A stretch of DNA of 64,000 bases, taken from Clostridium saccharoperbutylacetonicum N1-4(HMT) (GTDB lineage Bacteria > Bacillota > Clostridia > Clostridiales > Clostridiaceae). The notes under the pieces were generated by a model. It was not told the origin of the DNA and made no database searches. It worked only from the letters and a program-made list of their open reading frames with translations. Positions 55,313 to 63,161 of this stretch are shown here, piece by piece (the first letter of the stretch is position 1; every line of letters starts with the position of its first letter). The stretch is taken from contig NC_020291.1 of assembly GCF_000340885.1 (NCBI RefSeq), positions 5,145,001 through 5,209,000 of the forward strand. The letters are read 5' to 3'. The translations under genes were made by a program, and so were the position numbers.

Positions 55313-56626
55313 TTATCTTCTCTTTTTCCATCTTCCAACGCGAGTAAGCTTATCTGGACCTATAGATTTATTTCCTGAAATTTTTACTATTGCAGAAACT
55401 GGACAAATATCTATGCATTTACCACATTTAGTACAGTCAAACTCATCAATCATATGAATATATCCACTTTTTCCTTCAATTGCATCAAATTCACATACAT
55501 CCATACATTCACCACATCCATCACAAACATCGCCCTTTATAGCAATATTTTGAGAATTCCCACATAAATCAACAGGACATTTTTTTCTTTTAATATGTGA
55601 TTCATAGTTAGCTTTGAATAATTGCATTGAAGTTTTTACAAATTCAGTTGACTTTTGTCCGTAGCTGCATAAAGTTTCTTCTGATACTTCACTCGCAATT
55701 GCTTCTATTAATTCAAAATCTTCAGCTTTACTTTTTCCTTCTGTAGCATCTGAAATCATTTGCTTTAATTGATATAAGCCTTCTCTACAGAAGGTACATT
55801 TTCCACATGTACCTTCATACATTTTTGTTATTCCTTGTTTTGCAAAATCTACAATACATTCTTTTTTATTTAGAACAATAATTTCATTAGTACTGCTATT
55901 TTCAAAAATAGTTTTTTCTGCTTCAGACTCAGCAAGACACCTTCCACTTTGTCCTCCAAGGACAATTGCTTGAATTTCGTCTTCAAAACCTCCCGAAACT
56001 TCCTCAACTATTGCTCGTACATTAGTATTTTCAGGAATTTCTCCAATTCCTGGCTTATTTACAGCTCCTGTTACTGAAATAATTCTTGAAGGAATATATT
56101 CTTCTTCTACATCGAAATATGCTGCAATAGATGCCATAGTATCAACATGATGCATTAGATCATATTCTTCTACTTGCCTCACATCAATTTTCCCAATTGC
56201 AAATTCAACTTCAAAACCATATAATTCTATTTCTTTTATTTTATTTTCTAAAACTTTTTTTAAATTTGCCTTTTCTTCTGGAATATAAAGAATTCCTTTT
56301 AAAACATCCACTGCTCTTCCTGCTATTGCCATGCCACCTAAAACATTAGCTGGATCATTTTCAAGAAGACATATTGAAACATACGAATTATCTATATTAT
56401 TAAAGCCAGTAATCAACTTTTTTTCTTCATTATTAGGTGCAGAAATCACTTTTTTCCACTTATCAGCAACACTTTCTGAATACACACCACATTCTTTTAA
56501 CTGAAGTTTCTCAATTCTAGCTATTATTTCTTGTGATGATAAACTCATTGCTTTATATAATCCTTCAGATTCTAAATTATTTGTATTAAAATTACGCATA
56601 AGAATTGGTTTAAATTCATTTATCAT
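55313..56626 (-). CDS. NuoF/HydB-like iron-sulfur protein with degenerate FMN/NADH site
   Basis: 437 residues. The C-terminal half keeps NuoF hallmarks: the SLBB-like region (SVTGAVNKPGIGEIP), the N3 4Fe-4S ligands CGKCTFCREG and LCSYGQ, and two added ferredoxin motifs (CDGCGECMDVC and CTKCGKCIDIC). The N-terminal half lacks the GRGGAGFPTG and NADEGDPGAF motifs that bind FMN and NADH in true NuoF; the equivalent stretch reads CGVYSESVADKW. It is therefore probably an electron-wire subunit. Its partner, with FAD/NAD domains, ends 2 bases upstream in the same operon. Confidence 0.82.
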   Translation of the reverse strand: MINEFKPILMRNFNTNNLESEGLYKAMSLSSQEIIARIEKLQLKECGVYSESVADKWKKVISAPNNEEKKLITGFNNIDNSYVSICLLENDPANVLGGMAIAGRAVDVLKGILYIPEEKANLKKVLENKIKEIELYGFEVEFAIGKIDVRQVEEYDLMHHVDTMASIAAYFDVEEEYIPSRIISVTGAVNKPGIGEIPENTNVRAIVEEVSGGFEDEIQAIVLGGQSGRCLAESEAEKTIFENSSTNEIIVLNKKECIVDFAKQGITKMYEGTCGKCTFCREGLYQLKQMISDATEGKSKAEDFELIEAIASEVSEETLCSYGQKSTEFVKTSMQLFKANYESHIKRKKCPVDLCGNSQNIAIKGDVCDGCGECMDVCEFDAIEGKSGYIHMIDEFDCTKCGKCIDICPVSAIVKISGNKSIGPDKLTRVGRWKKRR

Positions 56627-56628
56627 AG

Positions 56629-58758
56629 TTAATCGTTGCCCCTTTCAATAGTAATTCCAGCAAAATCATTCCAAGTTTTAGGCTTTGATATTCCTAGACG
56701 CAAATCACATTGTAAGCATCTGCTGCTTTCTTTATTTGCTTGTTCACAGGTAAATCCATTTTCTGCTCTGCTAAAATTATTCTTTCGAGAATTCACATCA
56801 ACTTCATTAGTAATAATTCTTTCTTCATATCCAAAGCCTGCTTTTTTACCTATACATTTGTTAGGCTCGTCTACATCAATAAGATGTTCTTCTATATTTC
56901 CATCTCCACCTAAAAATTTATCTATGGCTTTAGCTGCATCTCTTCCTGAAGCGACAGCTTTTACTACAGAGTTAGTACCATAAATTGCATCTCCTGCAGC
57001 AAAAATACCTTTTTTATTAGTTTCTTGCATGTCATTAACAACAATTGTATTTCCTCTACCTAATTCAAATCCACAACCTTCATTAATTTCTGGCCTTTGT
57101 CCTGTTGCAAATATAATTTGATCAGCTTCAAGTGTATGATTTGAACCTTCAACTAAATTTATTGTCAATCTTCTATTTTCATCAAATGACATCGATTCTA
57201 TATTTACAAATTCAATCCCTGTAACCTTACCTTCTTCACCTAAAATTTTTGCAAAGGATTTTGAATAATGAATAGTAATGTCTTCTTCAATACCTGCTTT
57301 TACTTCATCTTTTGAAGCAGGTATGTTTTCTTCATTTTCTAAGCATGCCAAATGAACATTTTTTGCTCCAAGTCTTACTGCAGTACGCGCACAGTCAAAA
57401 GCAACATTTCCACCACCAAGGACTATTACCTTATCACCTATCTTTAACTCTTCATTCAAACTTGCAGCTCTTAAAAAATCCGTATTAACCAATACACCAT
57501 CTAAATCATTTCCTTCAATTGGTAAACGTATACCTTTATGTGCTCCAATTGCAGCTAGAACTACATCATATCCTTCATTTAATAATGATTCAAAGTTTTC
57601 TATTCTTTTATTAGTAACAATTTCTACACCTATTTCTTTAATAAGATTAGCTTCTTCTTCTATTACATCTCTTGGTAGTCGATACTCTGGAATTCCTACT
57701 CTTGTCATACCACCAACATAAGGAAGTGCTTCATAAACTGTTACATCGTGTCCTTGCTTTTTTAAATAATATGCTGCACTTAATCCCGCTGGACCTGCCC
57801 CAATTATTCCAACCTTTTTCCCTGTAGGAGGAAGCTGCTTTCTATTTTTCTTCCAAATTTCTTTTTCATCATTTTCTACAGCAAAAAGTTTTAATTCTCT
57901 AATAGATATTGGTTCATTTACATTTCCTCTACGACACTCTGCTTCACAGGGATGACTACAAATATGCCCTAGTATTTTAGGTATAGGAAGCTTCTCTCTA
58001 ATAACCGCTGTTGCTTCTGAATATTTGCCTTCATTTACAAGTCTTATATATGTAGGAATATCAGTTCCAGCTGGACAAGTATTTCTACATGGTACTAAAG
58101 CTGTTTCTTTATTCTTATTAAGATCAATTAGTTCTTTTTTATCCATTAAAGCTCCTGTAGGACAAATTTCAACGCAGGCCCCACAAAATTTACAATCTGC
58201 ATCAATAAGTAATTTTTCATGTGGCGAACCAATATAAACTTCGCCATTTTTCTTTTGATAATCTATGGCATTAACTTTACGAACTTTCTGACATACTCTA
58301 GCACATCTTCCACATAATACACATCTTGTCATATCATGATCAAATAATGGATTAGAGGTATTTTTAGGAAACGGTTTCACTCTCATCCTCAAACGCTCAG
58401 GTCCGACTCCTAAATATTGAATTAAAACTTGTAATTCACATTTTCCATATTTAGGACAAGTAGAGCACTCTTCTGGGTGTGCTGCTAGAATTAATTCCAT
58501 TGCAAGCTGACGTTTCTTATTAATTTTTTCTCCTTGAGTCTTAATAACCATTCCATCCTCAGCTTTTAAAGTGCAGCTTGTAACTATCTCCCCATTATTT
58601 TCAACAACACAAAGTCTACATGCTCCAAGTTCTGGTAAGTCAGGATGATGACATAAGTGTGGTATGTATATTCCTGATTCTAACGCACAATCCAATACAC
58701 TTTTGCCTTCTTTAGTTATAATTTCTTTTCCATCAATATTTATCTTAATGTCTTTCAA
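56629..58758 (-). CDS. NuoG-type ferredoxin fused to GltD-like FAD/NAD(P) oxidoreductase
   Basis: 709 residues from TTG 58758, which has the right spacing to GGAGG; the ATG at 58773 overlaps that site. A 2Fe-2S domain (about 1-75; CHHPDLPELGACRLC) leads into a NuoG-like His/Cys segment (HPEECSTCPKYGKC) and two 4Fe-4S motifs (CVLCGRCARVC and CKFCGACVEIC). A GltD-like part (about 225-690) has CRNTCPAGTDIP, GAGPAGLSAAYYL, GGGNVAFDCARTA and GIFAAGDAIYG. It should exchange electrons between NAD(P)H, FAD and Fe-S centres, in complex with the NuoF-like protein. It probably feeds a ferredoxin or the reductases of this locus. Confidence 0.88.
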   Translation of the reverse strand: MKDIKINIDGKEIITKEGKSVLDCALESGIYIPHLCHHPDLPELGACRLCVVENNGEIVTSCTLKAEDGMVIKTQGEKINKKRQLAMELILAAHPEECSTCPKYGKCELQVLIQYLGVGPERLRMRVKPFPKNTSNPLFDHDMTRCVLCGRCARVCQKVRKVNAIDYQKKNGEVYIGSPHEKLLIDADCKFCGACVEICPTGALMDKKELIDLNKNKETALVPCRNTCPAGTDIPTYIRLVNEGKYSEATAVIREKLPIPKILGHICSHPCEAECRRGNVNEPISIRELKLFAVENDEKEIWKKNRKQLPPTGKKVGIIGAGPAGLSAAYYLKKQGHDVTVYEALPYVGGMTRVGIPEYRLPRDVIEEEANLIKEIGVEIVTNKRIENFESLLNEGYDVVLAAIGAHKGIRLPIEGNDLDGVLVNTDFLRAASLNEELKIGDKVIVLGGGNVAFDCARTAVRLGAKNVHLACLENEENIPASKDEVKAGIEEDITIHYSKSFAKILGEEGKVTGIEFVNIESMSFDENRRLTINLVEGSNHTLEADQIIFATGQRPEINEGCGFELGRGNTIVVNDMQETNKKGIFAAGDAIYGTNSVVKAVASGRDAAKAIDKFLGGDGNIEEHLIDVDEPNKCIGKKAGFGYEERIITNEVDVNSRKNNFSRAENGFTCEQANKESSRCLQCDLRLGISKPKTWNDFAGITIERGND

Positions 58759-58829
58759 ACTAAATACCTCCATTCATTTTCATTAAACGTCGTTTATTTC
58801 ATCGTATCGTTTTCATTAATTGCTTTTTA

Positions 58830-58843
58830 TTTTTCATGATATT
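58830..58843. promoter_or_regulatory. Operator candidate A4
   Basis: TTTTTCATGATATT, three mismatches from the A1 palindrome and all in one half, just downstream of the predicted start of the NuoG/GltD operon. Confidence 0.4.
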
Positions 58844-58853
58844 TCATAATTAA

Positions 58854-58881
58854 ATTATATCATTTTTTCATTAAAAGTCAA
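58854..58881 (-). promoter_or_regulatory. Promoter of NuoG/GltD-NuoF-like operon
   Basis: TTGACT (complement of 58876-58881), 16-base spacer, TATAAT (complement of 58854-58859). Confidence 0.75.
58864..58877. promoter_or_regulatory. Operator candidate A3
   Basis: TTTTTCATTAAAAG, two mismatches from A1. It occupies the promoter spacer, as A1 does at 43.76 kb. Confidence 0.5.
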
Positions 58882-58999
58882 ACTTTTTACAGAAAATAAT
58901 GAAACTTTTATCTTTATTTTCTGTAAAATTGATTTTTCATTCTATTTTTTTAAGTTTACTGGCAACATATTTCCATATCCTTCTAATTTAAATAATCTA

Positions 59000-59028
59000 T
59001 TGATTTTATTTTTCATATATACTATAAT
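59000..59028 (+). promoter_or_regulatory. lacI-type gene promoter
   Basis: TTGATT (59000-59005), 17-base spacer containing a TTTTTCAT half site, TATAAT (59023-59028). Confidence 0.65.
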
Positions 59029-59172
59029 TTATTACAAATGTTTTACAGAATTATCATATTAAAATTTACTTATTAATTTATCTAACTATTCTAATCTTTC
59101 ATAGTAATAATAAATAATTTAATGCTATTTTCTTTAAAGCATTCTAATTCAATCAATGTAAGGAGGTACGTC

Positions 59173-60177
59173 ATGGCTACAGTTATAGATGTTGCAAAAG
59201 AAGCAGACGTTTCAGTTGCAACCGTTTCCCGTGTATTAAATAATAGTTTTATGGTAACAGAAGAAAAGCGCGCACGTGTTCTTGCTGCTATCGAAAAGGT
59301 TGGCTACAAAGTCAGCACTAAAAATAAAGAATTAAAGCGTAACAATTCAAAGGTTATCTTAGTTATTACCGGTACTCTTCTTGAAGATTTATTTAGTAGT
59401 TTTCAAGATACTGCTAGCGACCTTGGATATCATGTTATCTACCATTATTGCGGTAATCAAATTAGTACAGAAAGTGCTAAGGAAGTTGTTAATATACTTA
59501 AAAATAATGTCATTGCAGGAATTGTACTGTTAGATATAACAGAAAGTAATAATGACTTTAAACAACTACTTAGTCATTATCCTATAGTTCAGATAGGAAA
59601 TCCTCTTATAGATACAACTGATAACTATATTGTTTCAGCTGATGACCGCAAAATAGCTTATGATGTAGTTTCTCATCTCATTGAAACTGGTAAAAAAAGA
59701 ATTGCTATTATTTCTGCTGAAACTGAAGGTAGATTTGTACATTTTGAAAGAGATCGTGAAAGAGGTTACATGGATGCATTAAGAGACAATGACTTACCTT
59801 GTGATGACTCCTTAAAATTCCATGTTGACTTTACAATGGATGGCGGAAGTGATGCAACAAAAAAAATTCTTGCTTCAGAAAACAGGCCTGATGCTATTTT
59901 CTGTATAAGTGATACTCTAGCGGTAGGATGTATTTACAGATTAAAAAGAGCTGGCATCTCGATTCCAGATGAAATTTCTGTTGCAGGTATTGATAATACT
60001 GAAATTACAGAGTTTTTTGATCCTCCAATCACAACTGTTGATCAATCCTTTAAGGAAATCGGCTCAGAAACTATTAAAATGCTAGTCTCGTTAATTAACG
60101 GTGAATTATCTAGAGGTAGAAAAATATATATAGAGCATCAGCTTATAATTAGAAAATCTACACAAAAAGATAATTAA
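59173..60177 (+). CDS. LacI-family transcriptional regulator
   Basis: 334 residues from ATG 59173 (site AAGGAGG); the longer frame from 59122 adds an untypical leader that includes the ribosome site. LacI helix-turn-helix and hinge helix at residues 2-50 (VIDVAKEADVSVATVSRVLN, NSFMVTEEKR), then a periplasmic-binding-protein-like sensor (about 60-330; VSADDRKIAY, FCISDTLAVGC, VAGIDNTEI). It is divergent from the NuoG/GltD operon. TTTTTCAT-type palindromes in three promoter spacers of the locus suggest it represses the Gfo/Idh and electron-transfer operons and itself. Inducer: presumably a glycoside or derived sugar. Confidence 0.93.
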   Translation: MATVIDVAKEADVSVATVSRVLNNSFMVTEEKRARVLAAIEKVGYKVSTKNKELKRNNSKVILVITGTLLEDLFSSFQDTASDLGYHVIYHYCGNQISTESAKEVVNILKNNVIAGIVLLDITESNNDFKQLLSHYPIVQIGNPLIDTTDNYIVSADDRKIAYDVVSHLIETGKKRIAIISAETEGRFVHFERDRERGYMDALRDNDLPCDDSLKFHVDFTMDGGSDATKKILASENRPDAIFCISDTLAVGCIYRLKRAGISIPDEISVAGIDNTEITEFFDPPITTVDQSFKEIGSETIKMLVSLINGELSRGRKIYIEHQLIIRKSTQKDN

Positions 60178-60319
60178 TATATTTAATTTTTAATGAAAAG
60201 TGTACATTTCTGTTCAAGAAATTTTGAATGAATTTCACTGATAAATGAAATTTTAATATTGTCAATTGGAATATATACTTTAAAATCAATTAAAAACAAA
60301 ATTAAATTTTGACATATTT

Positions 60320-60365
60320 ACAATAAAAGATACGAACCATAGAGATTACTTTCACTCTATGGTTC
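60320..60365 (-). terminator. Terminator after 2-hydroxyacid dehydrogenase gene
   Basis: An 11-bp perfect stem GAACCATAGAG/CTCTATGGTTC (60334-60344 with 60355-60365), then a T-rich GTATCTTTTATTG tract on the minus strand. It may also stop the convergent lacI-type transcript. Confidence 0.75.
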
Positions 60366-60389
60366 TTCTACATATAACTTTCACCTGAG

Positions 60390-61439
60390 CTATCTTGTCC
60401 AAATGTATTTTCTTTCTTTTCCTTCTAAATAAGCTATAACATCCTGTGCCATAATTTCTCCTGACCAATTATCAACATCTACTGTTAAACCTGCCATGTG
60501 AGGTGTGCAGACAACATTTTTCATCTTTAATAATGGGTGATTTGCTGGAACAGGTTCTTGCCAGTAAACATCTGTTGCTGCTCCTGCAATCACTTTATTT
60601 TCCAAGGCTTCAATTAATGACTTTTGATCAATTACAGCTGCTCTTGCTGTATTAATTAAAAATGCACTTTTTTTCATTTTGCTAAACCATTCAAAATTAA
60701 CACTTGCTTTTGTTTCCTCTGTTACTGGTAAATGAATACTCACAAAATCACTAGATGCTAAAAGCTCATCTCTTGATACTGGTTTAACATTATCTTTTTC
60801 CATTTTCTCTGATGGGCAATAAGCATCAAATGCAACTACTTTCATTCCAAATGCTTGGCAAATTTTCGCAACTTTCGATCCAATTGCACCATATCCTACT
60901 ATACCAAGTGTTCTTCCATATAGCTCACATCCGATACCATAATCTGTGTATGGATGGTTTTCATCTAAAGGTCCCCAAATAACATTTTTCTTATCTGGTA
61001 CATTATAAATATTTTCTACCGGCTCGCCTAAATGATCCCCCATCAATAACCCTGCTGCACTTGATACCATACTTCTTGATACAGCAATCATTAAACCTAT
61101 ATTAAATTCAGCAACTGCTTGAGCATTTCTACCTGGTGTATAAGATAATTGAATTCCTGCTTCTTTAAGTGTATTATTATCTACTGTTACAGGTGTCCCT
61201 TTTGCAACTCCAATAAATTTCATTCCAGAAGCTATCCATTCCTTTAATGTATCAGCTCCAGCATTTTCATCTCCTAAAACAACAATTTCATAACCTTTAC
61301 ATTCTTCACGAATAATTTCTTCTGTAACATTACCTTTACCATGCTTTAATTCACCAGCTATTGTTACATCACAATACTGTTTAATTTCCTCCATACGCTC
61401 ATTTGGAATACTTGTACATAAAACTAATTTCTTTTTCAT
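60390..61439 (-). CDS. D-isomer-specific 2-hydroxyacid dehydrogenase
   Basis: 349 residues. NAD-binding motif GIVGYGAIGSKVAKI (about 185-199) and catalytic Arg in NTARAAVID, Glu in DVYWQEPVP and His in CTPHMAG. This is the phosphoglycerate dehydrogenase/hydroxypyruvate reductase superfamily. It lacks an ACT domain and sits 12 bases after an FGGY kinase gene, so a catabolic sugar-acid or keto-sugar step is more likely than serine synthesis. AGGAGG precedes ATG 61439. Confidence 0.9.
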   Translation of the reverse strand: MKKKLVLCTSIPNERMEEIKQYCDVTIAGELKHGKGNVTEEIIREECKGYEIVVLGDENAGADTLKEWIASGMKFIGVAKGTPVTVDNNTLKEAGIQLSYTPGRNAQAVAEFNIGLMIAVSRSMVSSAAGLLMGDHLGEPVENIYNVPDKKNVIWGPLDENHPYTDYGIGCELYGRTLGIVGYGAIGSKVAKICQAFGMKVVAFDAYCPSEKMEKDNVKPVSRDELLASSDFVSIHLPVTEETKASVNFEWFSKMKKSAFLINTARAAVIDQKSLIEALENKVIAGAATDVYWQEPVPANHPLLKMKNVVCTPHMAGLTVDVDNWSGEIMAQDVIAYLEGKERKYIWTR

Positions 61440-61451
61440 TATCTTTTCCTC

Positions 61452-62999
61452 CTAACATATACTGTTTATAACAGATTCATATTCCTTTAAGTTACTATTT
61501 AAAGCTTTATACATCGAAACATAAAAAGGATAAATTTTTTCATATTTTTTTATCCATTCTTCCTTTGGATGAATCACTTCTTTTATTTTAATCATTTTTT
61601 CCATAGTTTCATTTATATCTGGATAAATTCCCACTGCATTTCCTGCAATCAAAACATCCCCAAAAGGTACATCAAGGTTACTATCTAATATTTGAATATC
61701 CATATTTAATATTGATGCTTTAATTTCAAGCCAAGTTTTACTTTTAGCTCCACCACCAGCAATTTTAAAACTATTAACTTCTGCTCCAGCTGCTTTCATC
61801 TCTTCTAAAACATGTTTCACAGCAAAAGTTGTCCCTTCAAACACGGCCCTTAGCAAATCTTCTTGAGTAGTATTCATTGACATGCCAATAAACATTCCTT
61901 TTGCATGAGTATTCCATAAGGGAGCTCTTTCCCCTAATAAATATGGAAAATATAGTACTCCATTACTTCCGGCTTCAACTTTAGCTGCCAACTCATTTAT
62001 GATATCGAATACATTCTTGCCTGTAAAATTAGCTTGTTCAAGATAATTCTTACCAAGTGTGTCCAAAAACCATTTAATGCTAGCACCTGTACAACTAATA
62101 GGTGCATCAAATACATATGGTAATCCATTAATAGATGAAACCTTCGAAATAACTGGTCTATCATAAGCACTTTGTCTTGTATGTCCTGCAAAAATCAAAG
62201 ATGAAGTTCCTGCAATTTCTGCTGCTTGACCCGGTTTAGAAATCCCAATGGCACACATTGATGCAATCCCATCTGTTGTTCCTGCCATAACAGGAATCCC
62301 TGGTAATAATCCTGTTTGCTTTGCCGCTTCTTCTGTTACATATCCAATTATTGTATTACTAGCTACTGGTTTTGGAAAAATTTTTTCAAAATCCACACCA
62401 ATAATATCCCCTAATCTTTTTGACCATTTCTGGCTGTTAACATCATAGCACTGAGATAAAATCGCCTGGTCTATATCTGCACTATAAACCCCTGTAAGCT
62501 TATAATTCACGTAAGAACTCGCCTGAAGAAACTTATGTGCATTTTTAAAAATTTCAGGTTCATATTTTTTTAACCACATTAATTTACATGGAAGAAATGA
62601 TGCATCTGGCTCTCCACCAACAATAGCTTTATATTCATTTCTGTCAATTTTGTTAAGTAATTCATTGAATTCCTTTTCTGCTCGCTTATCCATCCATATA
62701 ATAGCATTTCTTAAAGGTATTCCATTTCTATCTACAGGTAAAATCGTTGGAGTTTGAGAACTAATGCATAATCCTGCAATATTTTCAGCAATGTTTGCTG
62801 GCAAATCACTGCAAATTGTGAGCAAAATATTTTTTATTCCATTCCACCAATCATCTGAGTTTTGTTCTGCCCAGATATTGTTTATAAAATGCGTCTTATA
62901 AGTTTCAGAATGATTTTTCACTACATTTCCATCTTCGTCAAACAATATTCCCTTTGAATTTGTAGTTCCAAGATCAATTCCTAATAAATATTTCTTCAT
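61452..62999 (-). CDS. FGGY-family carbohydrate kinase
   Basis: 515 residues, full length. N-terminal phosphate motif GIDLGTTNSKGILFDEDG, the WMDKRA and CISSQTPTILPVD stretches, phosphate-2 region AGTTDGIASMCAIG, and C-terminal KIAGGGAKSKTWLEI with FEGTTFAVKHVLEEM. It resembles xylulokinase/gluconokinase-type enzymes; the substrate cannot be read from sequence. It is co-transcribed with the 2-hydroxyacid dehydrogenase gene. In this locus it could phosphorylate the sugar released from the glycoside, including a 1,5-anhydrohexitol (hypothesis). AGGAGG precedes ATG 62999. Confidence 0.91.
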   Translation of the reverse strand: MKKYLLGIDLGTTNSKGILFDEDGNVVKNHSETYKTHFINNIWAEQNSDDWWNGIKNILLTICSDLPANIAENIAGLCISSQTPTILPVDRNGIPLRNAIIWMDKRAEKEFNELLNKIDRNEYKAIVGGEPDASFLPCKLMWLKKYEPEIFKNAHKFLQASSYVNYKLTGVYSADIDQAILSQCYDVNSQKWSKRLGDIIGVDFEKIFPKPVASNTIIGYVTEEAAKQTGLLPGIPVMAGTTDGIASMCAIGISKPGQAAEIAGTSSLIFAGHTRQSAYDRPVISKVSSINGLPYVFDAPISCTGASIKWFLDTLGKNYLEQANFTGKNVFDIINELAAKVEAGSNGVLYFPYLLGERAPLWNTHAKGMFIGMSMNTTQEDLLRAVFEGTTFAVKHVLEEMKAAGAEVNSFKIAGGGAKSKTWLEIKASILNMDIQILDSNLDVPFGDVLIAGNAVGIYPDINETMEKMIKIKEVIHPKEEWIKKYEKIYPFYVSMYKALNSNLKEYESVINSIC

Positions 63000-63069
63000 T
63001 AAAATAGTTTCCTCCTCTCTTTTGCTTATGTTTGATTTACATTTAATAACCTATATATTTTATACACCT

Positions 63070-63145
63070 AAAAATAACAAGTCCAAGGTTACCATATATT
63101 ATTGGCAAGGAGGTAAATCATTTGGTAGATGAACTTGTTATTTTT
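63070..63145 (-). terminator. Long-stem terminator between OYE-like and kinase genes
   Basis: AAAAATAACAAGT (63070-63082) pairs perfectly with 63133-63145 around a 50-base loop with internal pairing. On the minus strand it ends in TTTTT, about 15 bases after the OYE-like stop. Confidence 0.65.
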
Positions 63146-63161
63146 CCAACATGCCTTGCTT

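Larger units (their letters stand above)
58759..59172. other. Divergent control region, NuoG/GltD operon / lacI-type gene
   Basis: About 410 bases. It holds the two divergent promoters and TTTTTCAT-type operator candidates. It also has TTTTACAGAA/TTCTGTAAAA blocks at 58886-58895, 58918-58927 and about 59041-59050, related to the TTTTCTGAAAA blocks in the 43.4-43.8 kb control region. No ORF with a ribosome site is seen. Confidence 0.6.

Noticed and set aside
56636..56983. 115-residue plus-strand frame inside the NuoG/GltD gene
   Set aside because: Antisense shadow of conserved Cys-rich coding sequence.
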